Positions 1 to 8,024 of a stretch of 64,000 bases of DNA are shown one piece after another. This DNA is from Selenomonas sp. AB3002 (lineage in GTDB: Bacteria; Bacillota; Negativicutes; Selenomonadales; Selenomonadaceae): NCBI RefSeq assembly GCF_000702545.1, contig NZ_JNIO01000008.1, positions 682,001-746,000 on the forward strand, read 5' to 3'. The position numbers and the translations under genes were made by a program. The notes under the pieces were generated by a model. It saw only the letters and a program-made list of their open reading frames with translations, searched no databases and had not been told where the DNA came from. Each line of letters opens with the position of its first letter. Position 1 is the stretch's first letter.

Positions 1-669
1 GCCACCCTTGCGGCGCTTCATGAGTTCGTTGAAAAGCTCCTCCGGGGTGATGTTGTGATAGGCCAGCAGCACCAGGCAGTGGTACCAAAGGTCTCCCATT
101 TCGTAGACGATTTCATCTTTGGCCTGGTTCTTGGAGGCGATGACAGTTTCAACTGCTTCTTCGCCTACCTTCTTGAGAATCTTGTCCTGCCCTTTTTCAA
201 ACAGGTAGTTAGTGTAGGAACCCTCCACAGGATTCAAACGGCGATCCTGGATAACATCATAAAGGTCATTCAGTACCTTGGCCAGGGCAACTTGGGGTTC
301 TTGCGGAACTACAGCAATGCCCTTTTCCTCAGTTCCCATCAGTTTCCTGCCGCTGAAGCAGGAATAAGTACCCGTATGGCAGGCAACACCAGTCTGGTGC
401 ACGCGCAGGAGCAGTGTATCGCCGTCACAGTCGTAGGAAATTTCCTTTACTTTCTGCACGTTGCCGGAAGTTTCTCCTTTTTTCCACAGGGACTGGCGGC
501 TGCGGCTGAAGTAGTGGGCATAGCCTGTCTCAAGAGTTTTCTTCAATGACTCTTCATTCATGTAGGCAAGCATCAGCACCTGGCCGTTTTCTTCCTGCAC
601 TACTGCAGGCACCAGGCCTTTCTCGTCAAATTTAACCATGGAAACATCAACATTTGCTGCATCTATCAT
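1..669 (-). CDS. hisI: HisIE, phosphoribosyl-AMP cyclohydrolase / phosphoribosyl-ATP pyrophosphohydrolase (3' end outside window)
   Basis: Bifunctional cytosolic enzyme for the second and third steps of histidine synthesis. The N-terminal half is HisI: it has [17 protein letters not shown] and the zinc-binding stretches YDCDGD and [12 protein letters not shown] HisE domain begins near residue 125, with [12 protein letters not shown] and KVGEEAVE. The reading frame is still open at base 1, so the last residues of HisE are missing only because the window ends. The ATG overlaps the hisF stop as ATGA, so the two are translationally coupled. The fused HisI-HisE layout is common in Firmicutes. It lies 23 kb from the rest of the his genes. 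Confidence 0.95.
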   Translation of the reverse strand, partial: MIDAANVDVSMVKFDEKGLVPAVVQEENGQVLMLAYMNEESLKKTLETGYAHYFSRSRQSLWKKGETSGNVQKVKEISYDCDGDTLLLRVHQTGVACHTGTYSCFSGRKLMGTEEKGIAVVPQEPQVALAKVLNDLYDVIQDRRLNPVEGSYTNYLFEKGQDKILKKVGEEAVETVIASKNQAKDEIVYEMGDLWYHCLVLLAYHNITPEELFNELMKRRKGG

Positions 670-1436
670 AATCTTACCTCCACTCCTCTGGACCTCAGAT
701 ATTCTTTGACCTGCCTGATGCTGAACTGGCCATAATGGAACACAGAAGCAGCCAGCACCGCATCAGCCTTGCCTTCTGTCAACACATCGTAGAAATGGGA
801 CAATTCCCCTGCTCCGCCGGAAGCGATTACCGGCACCTGCACAGCTTCGGAGACAGCCCGCGTCAGGGGAATATCGTAGCCAGCCTTGGTGCCGTCTGCA
901 TCCATGCTGGTGAGGAGGATTTCTCCCGCCCCCAGTCCTACGGCTTTCCTGACCCATTCCAGGCAGTCAAGGCCTGTAGGCGTCCTGCCGCCGTTGATAT
1001 ATACCTCCCAGCTGTTTTCGCCATTCCTGCGGGCATCAACCGCCAGGACAATGCACTGCCGTCCGAATCGCTCCGCCCCTTCGCTGATAAGCTCTGGTCT
1101 CTTGATGGCGGCGGTGTTCAGGGAAATCTTATCCGCTCCGGCTTTCAGCAAAGCCCGCATATCCTCTGTAGTACGTATGCCCCCCCCTACGGTAAAGGGA
1201 ATGAACACCTGGGAGGCACAGTCGCTGGCCACCTGCACCATGGTATTGCGCTTGTCACTGGAAGCAGTAATATCCAAAAAAACCAGCTCATCGGCGCCTT
1301 CTTCATCGTATTTGGCTGCCAGTTCCACAGGGTCGCCTGCATCCCGCAAACCCACGAAGTTAGTGCCTTTCACTACCCTGCCGTCCTTCACATCCAGACA
1401 GGGGATAATGCGTTTGGTGTAAGTAGATTTCTGCAT
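666..1436 (-). CDS. hisF: Imidazole glycerol phosphate synthase, cyclase subunit HisF
   Basis: Works with HisH (encoded at 25.3-25.9 kb) to turn PRFAR and glutamine-derived ammonia into IGP and AICAR. It is 256 residues, the normal length of this (beta/alpha)8 barrel. The two catalytic aspartates are visible in [15 protein letters not shown] (Asp near residue 16) and LAVDARR (near 135). Phosphate-binding loops are seen as FTVGGGI and IASGGAG. An AAGGAG ribosome site lies upstream of the ATG. The upstream neighbour on the same strand is a glycerol-kinase-like gene that ends only 36 bases away, so hisF-hisIE may be transcribed from that gene's promoter. Confidence 0.96.
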   Translation of the reverse strand: MQKSTYTKRIIPCLDVKDGRVVKGTNFVGLRDAGDPVELAAKYDEEGADELVFLDITASSDKRNTMVQVASDCASQVFIPFTVGGGIRTTEDMRALLKAGADKISLNTAAIKRPELISEGAERFGRQCIVLAVDARRNGENSWEVYINGGRTPTGLDCLEWVRKAVGLGAGEILLTSMDADGTKAGYDIPLTRAVSEAVQVPVIASGGAGELSHFYDVLTEGKADAVLAASVFHYGQFSIRQVKEYLRSRGVEVRL

Positions 1437-1472
1437 CTATGCTGCCACTCCTTCTTCAACATCGTTGGTGAC

Positions 1473-2966
1473 TCAATCCGGCCAGCCCAGCACCTTGTCC
1501 ACGGCGTTCTGCCAGCCATCATACAGGGCGCGGCGGTGTTCTTCATCCATCTGAGGGGTAAAGCGAACTCCCTCATGCCACAGGTCGCGCAGGGCGTCTA
1601 CATCTTTCCAGACTTTGGTGGCAAGGCCTGCCAGATAAGCCGCCCCAAGGGAAGTAGTTTCCGTGATATAGGGCCTGATGATGGGTATGCCCAGCATATC
1701 CGCCTGGAACTGCAATAGGAAATTGTTCTGGCTGGCTCCGCCGTCCACCCGCAAGTCCTGGATTTCCACATCTATGTCTGAACAGACAGCCTCGTACACA
1801 TCCCTGACCTGATAGGCCAAAGCACAAAGCGCGGCCCTAATGATATGGGCCTTTTCAGTGCGCTCCTTGAGGCCGATGATCATGCCTGTGGTACGCATAT
1901 CCCAATAGGGAGCTGAGAGCCCCCTGAAGGCAGGCACGAAGTAAACATTGTCCGTGTCCGGCACCTGTTTGGCAATCCACTCAGAGTCTGACATGGAAGA
2001 AAGTATGCCCAGTCCCCTGTGGAGCCATTCCAAAGTGGCTCCAGAAACAAAGATGCTGCCTTCCAGAGCATAGGTCACCTCATCGCCAATGCCCCAGGCA
2101 ATGGTAGTAATCAATCCATTCTGGGAGTGATTGAATTTATGGCCGGCATTCATCAGGAAGAAAGATCCCTCGCCGTAGGAATTCTTGGCCTGGCCCTTGT
2201 CAAAGCAAGCCTGGCCGAAAAGGTCTGCCTGCTGGTTGCCGATGCAGGCAGCAATGGGAATGGCAGAGCCCAAGCAGGCAGGATCTGTCATTCCGTAGAC
2301 ATAGCTGGAAGGATGTACCTCCGGCATCATGCATTTGGGTATGTGAAAATGCTCCAAAAGCTCTTCATCCCACTGCAAATGTTTCAGATGGAATAGCATG
2401 CTGCGGGAGGCATTGGAATAGTCTGTGGCAAAAATGGCGCCGCCACTCAATTTCCACATCAGCCAGGTATCAACGGTGCCAAAGACCAAATCACCCTTTT
2501 CCGCCAAATCCCTGGCTCCCGCAACATTGTCCAGTATCCAGCGTATTTTGGTGCCGGAAAAATATGGATTGATGATGAGGGAGGTCTTTTGACGTATCTC
2601 CTCCTGCAACCCCTCCTGCCGCAGCTGCTCGCAGATCTGTGCCGTCTGACAGGACTGCCAGCTGATGGCGGAATAAACGGGGCGCCCGGTATAGCGGTTC
2701 CAGACTACCGTAGTTTCCCGCTGGTTGGTAATGGCTACCGCAGCAATCTCCTGATGACTGATACTGGCCAGACGGATAGCTTCACGTGCCGTCCAAAGCT
2801 GGGTACTCCATATTTCATCAGCATCCTGTTCCACCCAGTCAGCACAAGGGGCAGTTACACTGATCTTTTTTTCTGCATAGGACACCATCTCTCCCTGCTG
2901 GTCGAAGATGGTTGCCCTATTCTTCACCGTGCCTGAATCAAGTGCTAAAATGTAGTTTTTCTGCAT
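1473..2966 (-). CDS. Glycerol kinase paralogue (FGGY family) with Asn at the catalytic-base position
   Basis: A 497-residue FGGY carbohydrate kinase, clearly a GlpK homologue: [60 protein letters not shown] and RVDGGAS are all present. It departs at active-site motifs. The catalytic-base motif [10 protein letters not shown] reads GNQQADLFGQ, with codon AAC confirmed on the minus strand. The ATP-site motif YGTGCF reads YGEGSF, and the N-terminal DxGTTSxRA motif reads DSGTVKNRA. Start chosen at the ATG after GAGAGGAAG, 24 codons inside the longest open frame. A normal GlpK lies at 17684-19186. It could be a pseudokinase, a sensor or a kinase with another substrate. It ends 36 bases before hisF. 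Confidence 0.85.
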   Translation of the reverse strand: MQKNYILALDSGTVKNRATIFDQQGEMVSYAEKKISVTAPCADWVEQDADEIWSTQLWTAREAIRLASISHQEIAAVAITNQRETTVVWNRYTGRPVYSAISWQSCQTAQICEQLRQEGLQEEIRQKTSLIINPYFSGTKIRWILDNVAGARDLAEKGDLVFGTVDTWLMWKLSGGAIFATDYSNASRSMLFHLKHLQWDEELLEHFHIPKCMMPEVHPSSYVYGMTDPACLGSAIPIAACIGNQQADLFGQACFDKGQAKNSYGEGSFFLMNAGHKFNHSQNGLITTIAWGIGDEVTYALEGSIFVSGATLEWLHRGLGILSSMSDSEWIAKQVPDTDNVYFVPAFRGLSAPYWDMRTTGMIIGLKERTEKAHIIRAALCALAYQVRDVYEAVCSDIDVEIQDLRVDGGASQNNFLLQFQADMLGIPIIRPYITETTSLGAAYLAGLATKVWKDVDALRDLWHEGVRFTPQMDEEHRRALYDGWQNAVDKVLGWPD

Positions 2967-3000
2967 CAGATTCTTCCTCTCAGCTGGCGGTTGTTTACAG

Positions 3001-3032
3001 ATTGACGAATACATACAACTCATCATATTATA
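3001..3032 (-). promoter_or_regulatory. Candidate promoter -10 and regulator half-site before the glycerol kinase paralogue
   Basis: The minus strand carries a consensus -10 (TATAAT, 3027-3032), but no convincing -35 stands 17 bases upstream. Just downstream, between the -10 and the start codon, is ATTCGTCAAT (3001-3010 read on the minus strand). The same ten bases occur in the inverted repeat over the glpA promoter at 23989-23998. The shared half-site suggests a common regulator. This is an inference from one match. Confidence 0.35.
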
Positions 3033-3107
3033 ACGCAAATTGATTTATTTCGCTACATAAGGGTAAGAAATCTTCTTCTGCTTGCACATGCTCCAGATAC
3101 CACTCAG

Positions 3108-3137
3108 TTGACAAAAGCAAAGAAATAGTGCTATAAC
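3108..3137 (+). promoter_or_regulatory. Sigma70-type promoter, plus strand
   Basis: TTGACA (3108-3113), an 18-base spacer and TATAAC (3132-3137). It points at a leader that contains a terminator-like hairpin (3176-3207) and then a GNAT-like gene remnant at 3223. Confidence 0.6.
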
Positions 3138-3175
3138 TCTGCCGATAACAAGGGTCAAACAGCAACTACCAAGGA

Positions 3176-3207
3176 TAAGACGGAGCAGACTGCCCCGTCT
3201 TATTTTT
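3176..3207 (+). terminator. Terminator-like hairpin in the leader of the GNAT remnant
   Basis: TAAGACGG (3176-3183) pairs with CCGTCTTA (3195-3202) around an 11-base loop and is followed by TTTTT. It stands between a plus-strand promoter and the ribosome site of the 3223 ORF. It could be an attenuator or could end a short RNA of about 60 bases. On the minus strand it lacks a T run, so it is not the terminator of a minus-strand gene. Confidence 0.55.
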
Positions 3208-3222
3208 ATGAGGGGAGACACG

Positions 3223-3378
3223 ATGATGGAAAAAATCGAAACTGCCAGGCTTTGCCTTACCTTGGCAAATGATGAAGAAATGAACTGCCAGCATTTTCTT
3301 CACTTTTCTCCCACCACTCCATCCAGGAATCCAAAGATAGTGTCCCAATACTTTTCCTTATCCTGTTGCATGGCATAG
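3223..3378 (+). pseudogene. 5' remnant of a GNAT-family acetyltransferase gene
   Basis: A 51-codon ORF with a good ribosome site (GAGGGGAGACACG before the ATG). Its first 20 residues (MMEKIETARLCLTLANDEEM) match the usual start of GNAT acetyltransferases (M.KIETERL.I). From about residue 21 onward the similarity is lost and the frame runs into the 3' end of the convergent hydrolase gene. I read it as the start of a GNAT gene whose body was deleted. The assignment rests on a short N-terminal pattern only; it could be a genuine small protein. Confidence 0.4.
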
Positions 3379-4253
3379 CCATGCCCTGCACCACCTATCA
3401 GCAATTTCTCCTTCATGGTTGGGCAGACAGCGTACAGCTCATCCATCATACGGGGAGGAACAAGCCGGTCTTCCTCACCGTGTATGAAAAGGACTGGAAC
3501 CTTCATCCTGCTCATTGATGTTATGGGAGCAGCCTCAGACAGCCTGGCCCCCGTTTTGATACCACTCACCACATCCACAAAACTCATGATAGGAAACGGC
3601 GGCAGACCAAATATCACGCCAAGCTGATCAGAAAACATCTCATAGGCACTGGTATAACCACAATCCTCTATGATTGCCGCAACATCGATTATATCTTCCC
3701 TGGCTGCAGACATCAAAACCGTAGCAGCTCCCATGGAGACCCCATGCAGCACAATCCTGGCATCCGGGTCATAATTTCTGACTTTCTGCGTCCAGAGGGC
3801 AATTTCCTCACTCTCCTTGACTCCCATAGTAATGAACTGTCCCTCACTCTGGCCTGAGGCACATAAATCAGGAGTCAGCACGTGAAATCCTCGAGCCAGA
3901 TACTCCGTCGCATAGTCCCCGGCATAACGCTGGTCACGTCCGTAGCCATGCACCAGTATGGCCCAGTGGTGTCCTGATCTTTCTGGCAGGAAATGCGTTC
4001 CTGCTAAATGCCTGCCATCATTAGCTGCAATTTCCCAGTCTTCGCTTGGCATAGCGGGCTGTGCCGGAATAGTTCGCCCCTTATCCTGAATGCGCTCACA
4101 GGCGGCGGGCAACGCCATAGGGTCATTGTCATTGCCACGCTTCAAGGCATAATCCACGAAATATGCGCCAATCCAGTAGGCAATTGTCAGACACACCACA
4201 ATGCTCCCCAGTAAAGCGCAGGCAGCTATGTTTTTCTTCTTCAACTGCTTCAC
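3300..4253 (-). CDS. Membrane-anchored alpha/beta hydrolase
   Basis: A 317-residue serine hydrolase of the alpha/beta fold, related to the S33/YqkD-like group. One transmembrane segment lies at residues 8-28 (IAACALLGSIVVCLTIAYW), so the catalytic domain probably faces outward. Fold markers in order: oxyanion-region HGYGRDQRY, nucleophile elbow GVSMGAA (Ser), then FIHGEEDRLVPP with the acidic residue, and GAGHGYA with the catalytic His. The substrate cannot be told. The start is probably GTG at 4253 beside GAGGAA; TTG at 4244 is an alternative with better spacing. It is convergent with the GNAT remnant. Confidence 0.8.
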   Translation of the reverse strand: MKQLKKKNIAACALLGSIVVCLTIAYWIGAYFVDYALKRGNDNDPMALPAACERIQDKGRTIPAQPAMPSEDWEIAANDGRHLAGTHFLPERSGHHWAILVHGYGRDQRYAGDYATEYLARGFHVLTPDLCASGQSEGQFITMGVKESEEIALWTQKVRNYDPDARIVLHGVSMGAATVLMSAAREDIIDVAAIIEDCGYTSAYEMFSDQLGVIFGLPPFPIMSFVDVVSGIKTGARLSEAAPITSMSRMKVPVLFIHGEEDRLVPPRMMDELYAVCPTMKEKLLIGGAGHGYAMQQDKEKYWDTIFGFLDGVVGEK

Positions 4254-4362
4254 TTCCTCAACAACATATATTGATAACAGATGGTCACCTTTATGAGTTA
4301 TTCAGTCAAATTCCTAAACATCTTAGTACGTAGTATCTACCATATACCTTTTTTACACTGTC

Positions 4363-4677
4363 TTACAAAACGCAAATTACTATCCAACCCATAAGTACAA
4401 CGGAAACATATAGCAGCATAGCCAGCAGGAAATGACGCTTCCGTCTGCCATCCTTTGGCAGAATTATGATTGCGCTGACAAGGTCAAGAATCAAGAACAA
4501 CCCCAAGCACAAAATCCCAATAAACAGGAATACTATGATAAACTCCACAGGAGTGCCGTGCCCCATATGTTCCTTGCTATACACCTCTTCAAGAAATGCC
4601 GTAGTCCCCGCCCCCATAAAGCCAGGGGTAGCAAGCCCTAAGAGCAGAGCCAGGAGATAGTGAAATTTATGACTCAT
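4363..4677 (-). CDS. Small membrane protein of unknown function
   Basis: 104 residues with three predicted membrane segments: residues 7-25, about 43-70 (a long hydrophobic run) and 80-102. A basic loop, KDGRRKRH, lies before the last one. I do not recognise a family. Start chosen at ATG 4677 because AGGAGA sits nine bases upstream; the open frame extends 14 codons further with no better site. It stands alone, between the hydrolase on the same strand and a divergent methyltransferase gene. Confidence 0.6.
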   Translation of the reverse strand: MSHKFHYLLALLLGLATPGFMGAGTTAFLEEVYSKEHMGHGTPVEFIIVFLFIGILCLGLFLILDLVSAIIILPKDGRRKRHFLLAMLLYVSVVLMGWIVICVL

Positions 4678-4900
4678 GGTCGGCGTTCTCCTGTTTTTTG
4701 CATATCCCCCATGTTGCATCTCCTTTCTCTCAAGTCTTCTTGAGCAACATCAAATAGGTGTTCTAGCTATCCTTTTGCAAGGATTCGTGTAAAGCTCTGA
4801 TTCTCCTGCCCTTCAAAAGAATATTGAGGGAGTACAATCTTCACCGCAACCACCCTCCTGATGTATAATGTTTTCAAGACAAGAAAAAGGAGCACCATCT

Positions 4901-5500
4901 ATGACCGACTATGAGCAGGAGTGGGACAACCTGCTGGGCATCAAGACCACAGGCCGTGATGACAGCATATCCGACTTGACCCGCTTCCCCTATGAACCCA
5001 CTGACTACCGTGTCCTGGAGCAGGTTGCCAGCACTGGCCTGATAGGCAAGAAAAATACTCTTCTGGACTACGGCTGTGGCAAAGGCCGGGTAAGTTTCTT
5101 CCTCTCCAGCCAGACCAAATGCCATTCCATTGGCATAGAGTACAACCCCCGGCTGCTTGAGAGGGCCAAACTTAATCAGGAAAATGCTCCCCGGGGGCAT
5201 CTTGTGACCTTCGTCCAGGCAGATGCCGCAGATTTCACCGTACCGCCAAGGGCAGACCGTGCTTTCTTCTTCAACCCTTTCTCAGTAGATATTCTGCGCA
5301 GGGTAATGGCTAACCTGCTTATTTCCTGTTCAGAGCACCCCAGAGAAATCCTGCTCTTTTTCTATTATCCATCAGAGTTCTATCTGGAGTACCTTGCCAC
5401 ACTTCCCCGTATAACCTTGGTGGACGCCATTGACTGCCGCTTCGGCAGCGAAGCTGACCCCAGGGAGAAACTTCTGATCTACCAAACAACAGGATACTGA
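4901..5500 (+). CDS. SAM-dependent methyltransferase (class I)
   Basis: A 199-residue Rossmann-fold methyltransferase. Motif I is LLDYGCGKGRVSFFL, followed by the acidic residue GIEYNP (end of beta-2), then VQADAADF and FFFNPFS in the motif IV position. The substrate is unknown. ATG 4901 follows AAGGAG with normal spacing; an in-frame start at 4868 lacks a ribosome site. A TATAAT box at 4864-4869 would place the transcript start close to the gene. The gene is monocistronic, with convergent yeiH downstream. Confidence 0.8.
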   Translation: MTDYEQEWDNLLGIKTTGRDDSISDLTRFPYEPTDYRVLEQVASTGLIGKKNTLLDYGCGKGRVSFFLSSQTKCHSIGIEYNPRLLERAKLNQENAPRGHLVTFVQADAADFTVPPRADRAFFFNPFSVDILRRVMANLLISCSEHPREILLFFYYPSEFYLEYLATLPRITLVDAIDCRFGSEADPREKLLIYQTTGY

Positions 5501-5504
5501 CACG

Positions 5505-5538
5505 AAAAAAGGAAGCCCGGAGCAGCGCCCCGGACCTT
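5505..5538 (-). terminator. Terminator of yeiH
   Basis: On the minus strand a GC-rich stem (AAGGTCCGG with CCGGGCTT, one bulge) is followed by a T run (5505-5510). It lies just behind the yeiH stop codon. Confidence 0.6.
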
Positions 5539-5554
5539 GGCATCTTTATGCAGT

Positions 5555-6538
5555 TTACAATATCCCCGTCACATACTGTACCAACAACGACATGCAAGCC
5601 ACTGCCACCCAGCAGCAAAAGCCCAGGGCGATAGGGGCCAGACCGTGGCGCACGAGTTCCATCAGCCGGGTATTGAGGCCGATGGCGCACATGGCCAGCA
5701 CGATGGCAAACTTGCCCAGGCTGCCCAAGGCATGGGCAAACTCTGCGGGCAGTACCCCTGTGGTATTCACGATGGAAGCTGCCACGAACCAGAGAATGAA
5801 CCAGGGGAAAATCTTCCCCAACTTGAACCCCTGTCCCTGGCCTGCCTTTTCCCTAGCCATGAGCAAGGCAAAGATAAGGCATACGGGCACAATCATCAGG
5901 GCGCGGGTCAGCTTAACGATGGTGGCAAAGCCGCCTGCCTCCTCGCTGTAGGAATAGCCTGCCGCTACAACAGAAGAAGTATCATTCACCGCCGTACCGG
6001 CCCACATGCCGAAGCCGAAGTCCGACATATTCATCAGATGCCCCAAAAAGGGGAAGATGAATACTGCCAGCACATTGAACAGGAAGATGGTGGAAATGGA
6101 AAAGGCAATGTCCTTGTCCTTGGCCCCGATAACAGGCGCCACTGCCGCAATGGCCGAACCGCCGCAGATAGCTGTACCTGCGCCGATGAGGGTGGTAGTG
6201 CTTCGCTCCAGCTTCAGCAGCTTTCCCACGGAGAGGGCCACGGCAAAGGCGGTGAGCAGGGTGAAAATCATCACAGACAGGGACTGGGAGCCCACCTCCA
6301 GCACATGGAACAGATTCATTTCAAAGCCCAGCAGGATAATAGCGTACTGGAGGATTTTCTTCCCCGTAAAGGCAATGCCCGCTTCCACCGCCTGAGGACG
6401 GCGCAGCCCCGCAAAGATCATGCCCAGCAAAATGCCAAATACCGGCCCGCCTACAATGGGAAACTCCTGCCCCAACAGCCAGGCCGGCACCGCAAAGACC
6501 AGGGCAAAGAAAATGCCCTGGAGATGTTCTTTCTTCAT
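5555..6538 (-). CDS. YeiH/UPF0324 family membrane protein (putative sulfate or small-anion exporter)
   Basis: 327 residues with about ten hydrophobic segments. The family signature IGAGTAICGGSAIAAVAP lies near residue 120, and WAGTAVNDTSSVVAAGY follows near 180. Known relatives are inner-membrane proteins, some linked to sulfonate or sulfide metabolism; the substrate here is inferred only at family level. ATG 6538 follows AGGGGG, and an in-frame start 11 codons earlier has no such site. Relatives often sit beside a LysR regulator, but none is present here. It has its own promoter and terminator, so it is a single-gene unit. Confidence 0.85.
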   Translation of the reverse strand: MKKEHLQGIFFALVFAVPAWLLGQEFPIVGGPVFGILLGMIFAGLRRPQAVEAGIAFTGKKILQYAIILLGFEMNLFHVLEVGSQSLSVMIFTLLTAFAVALSVGKLLKLERSTTTLIGAGTAICGGSAIAAVAPVIGAKDKDIAFSISTIFLFNVLAVFIFPFLGHLMNMSDFGFGMWAGTAVNDTSSVVAAGYSYSEEAGGFATIVKLTRALMIVPVCLIFALLMAREKAGQGQGFKLGKIFPWFILWFVAASIVNTTGVLPAEFAHALGSLGKFAIVLAMCAIGLNTRLMELVRHGLAPIALGFCCWVAVACMSLLVQYVTGIL

Positions 6539-6576
6539 AAAGGATCCCCCTTGCAATATCTTCATTGACAAGGGTT

Positions 6577-6605
6577 ATCTTAGCATTTAGATTGTAATAT
6601 GTAAA
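6577..6605 (-). promoter_or_regulatory. yeiH promoter
   Basis: On the minus strand: TTTACA (6600-6605), 17-base spacer, TAAGAT (6577-6582), about 40 bases before the yeiH start. The flanking DNA is AT-rich. Confidence 0.55.
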
Positions 6606-6683
6606 ATACTATTATCAGATTGTTATCATAGGTGTTTGCATATATATCATATATACGCTTGTCTAACATGACTGACCTCCATC

Positions 6684-7265
6684 TCACGCTCTGTCGTAAG
6701 CAAACCGCCTTATCTCTCCCAGCCTCTTATAGAGATTCTTGCCAGGACACGCGGTGTCGTTGAGATCCCGATGCCCCACGATGACTCCCTTCTTCCTGGA
6801 ATCCAGCCCATACTTCCGGCACAACCAATAGCACAATTCCTTTACCGCTGCCATCTGTTGCTCAGTAGGCTTGCCAATCTCGAAATTCCCTGCCAGGCAT
6901 ACGCCGATAGAGGTCTCATTGTTGTCCTGGGCATGAGCACCAACCTTCACGGGCTGTCTGCCCTGCTCAATCATGCCGTCTTTGCGGATCAGATAGTGAT
7001 ACCCTATCCCAGCCCAGCCGTTGTGCTCCTGATGGTACTTGTGTATAGCTGCAGCAGTAGAGTCCTTATCCACTCCCGGAAAGCCCGTGTGATGTATCAC
7101 TATGAACTCCGTGGCCTTGCGGTCTTTATACTCCGTAAAATCAAAGAACCTCTTGTATATCATAGGCTCCGTATAGGCCGCCTCAACTTCCGACAGCTTC
7201 CACTCACCTATCATCAACCCCAGAAGGCAGACAGCACTCTGCCTCAGAAACTCTCGCCTGTCCAT
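6684..7265 (-). CDS. Exported N-acetylmuramoyl-L-alanine amidase (amidase_2/PGRP fold)
   Basis: A 193-residue peptidoglycan amidase that cuts the lactyl-peptide bond. The N-terminus MDRREFLRQSAVCLLGLM resembles a Tat-type signal (RREFL). The catalytic domain starts near residue 45 and shows the zinc ligands: IVIHHTG (first His), a His in GAHAQDN, then VGHRDLNDTACPG (His and Cys). GIGYHYLIRKDGMIEQGR is the typical core. ATG 7265 follows GGAGG, 11 codons inside the open frame. It probably acts in cell-wall turnover or as a lysozyme-like enzyme. The upstream gene (7327) is on the same strand 61 bases away. Confidence 0.9.
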   Translation of the reverse strand: MDRREFLRQSAVCLLGLMIGEWKLSEVEAAYTEPMIYKRFFDFTEYKDRKATEFIVIHHTGFPGVDKDSTAAAIHKYHQEHNGWAGIGYHYLIRKDGMIEQGRQPVKVGAHAQDNNETSIGVCLAGNFEIGKPTEQQMAAVKELCYWLCRKYGLDSRKKGVIVGHRDLNDTACPGKNLYKRLGEIRRFAYDRA

Positions 7266-7326
7266 GTCCCCAGCCTCCTGCTTAAACCGAAAATCCATTC
7301 TGATTTAAAATACCTTCCACACTCCT

Positions 7327-7809
7327 TTATTCCAGTTTGTACCCCAAATGCGCAAAGACGTTTTGCAGCGGCTGCTTATCACGGATATCCAGCCAGTCAT
7401 CAGGACGGCTGTTGTCATCAATCAGGATCAGCAGATAGTCCAATATCATCCGCCGGGCTGCCCACAGCCCCACCTCATTGGCCATAAATTTATGCCCTGC
7501 CAGACGCACAGCCCCATCCACATAGCTGTTGGCGATAATCAAATCTCCAATCACAGGCACCACAGCTTCCAGTGCTGACCAGACCTGCAAGGAAGAATCT
7601 CCTGGCTTATCACCCCAGTAAGGGCTGTGCTCCACAATCTTATATGCCATTTGCAAGGCATGGTTCTGAGCGATGTACTCCATAGCCGTCAGATCTTCTC
7701 TGTCCAGCGCCTCCACCATAGCTTTATACCGTGCGTATGGTCCAGCCTTTTCCTTGGCCGCCTTGGCCAGACGTGCCTCCCGAGCCTTAGCAAAATCAAT
7801 TATGTCCAT
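7327..7809 (-). CDS. Conserved hypothetical protein
   Basis: A 160-residue soluble protein of unknown role. The first 40 residues are charged and helical (DIIDFAKAREARLAKAAKEK), similar to short leader helices of small phage or replication-linked proteins, which does not identify it. The middle (VWSALEAVVPVIGDLIIAN) is hydrophobic but too polar around it for a clear membrane segment. ATG 7809 has GTAGGAAAC in front. An eight-base direct repeat (GTATACCA at 7843-7850 and 7855-7862) lies just upstream and could hold promoter or operator elements. It precedes the amidase on the same strand. Confidence 0.55.
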   Translation of the reverse strand: MDIIDFAKAREARLAKAAKEKAGPYARYKAMVEALDREDLTAMEYIAQNHALQMAYKIVEHSPYWGDKPGDSSLQVWSALEAVVPVIGDLIIANSYVDGAVRLAGHKFMANEVGLWAARRMILDYLLILIDDNSRPDDWLDIRDKQPLQNVFAHLGYKLE

Positions 7810-7949
7810 GTTTCCTACCCATTCTAGTTTTTCTATTTGTCTGTATACCATAAAGTATACCACATTCCAATGTGTTACCCCAAAAACACTCTAGTCTAGA
7901 ATTACCTTAATTTCCACTGGTGTCTGAACATAATGTGAACCGTTCTTTG

Positions 7950-7989
7950 CACATTCAAAAAGGGCTGCGGGCAGCCCTTTTTGAATGTG
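7950..7989. terminator. Bidirectional terminator
   Basis: A near-perfect palindrome (arms CACATTCAAAAAGGGCTG and its complement, loop CGGG) with A and T runs on both sides. It closes the pxp/symporter operon on the minus strand. Confidence 0.9.
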
Positions 7990-8024
7990 TATGATTTTTG
8001 CCAGTAGAACTATCACCAGCGAAT

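Noticed and set aside
735-1718. 327-codon open frame opposite hisF and the glycerol kinase paralogue
   Set aside because: It crosses two real genes on the other strand and has no recognisable domain.
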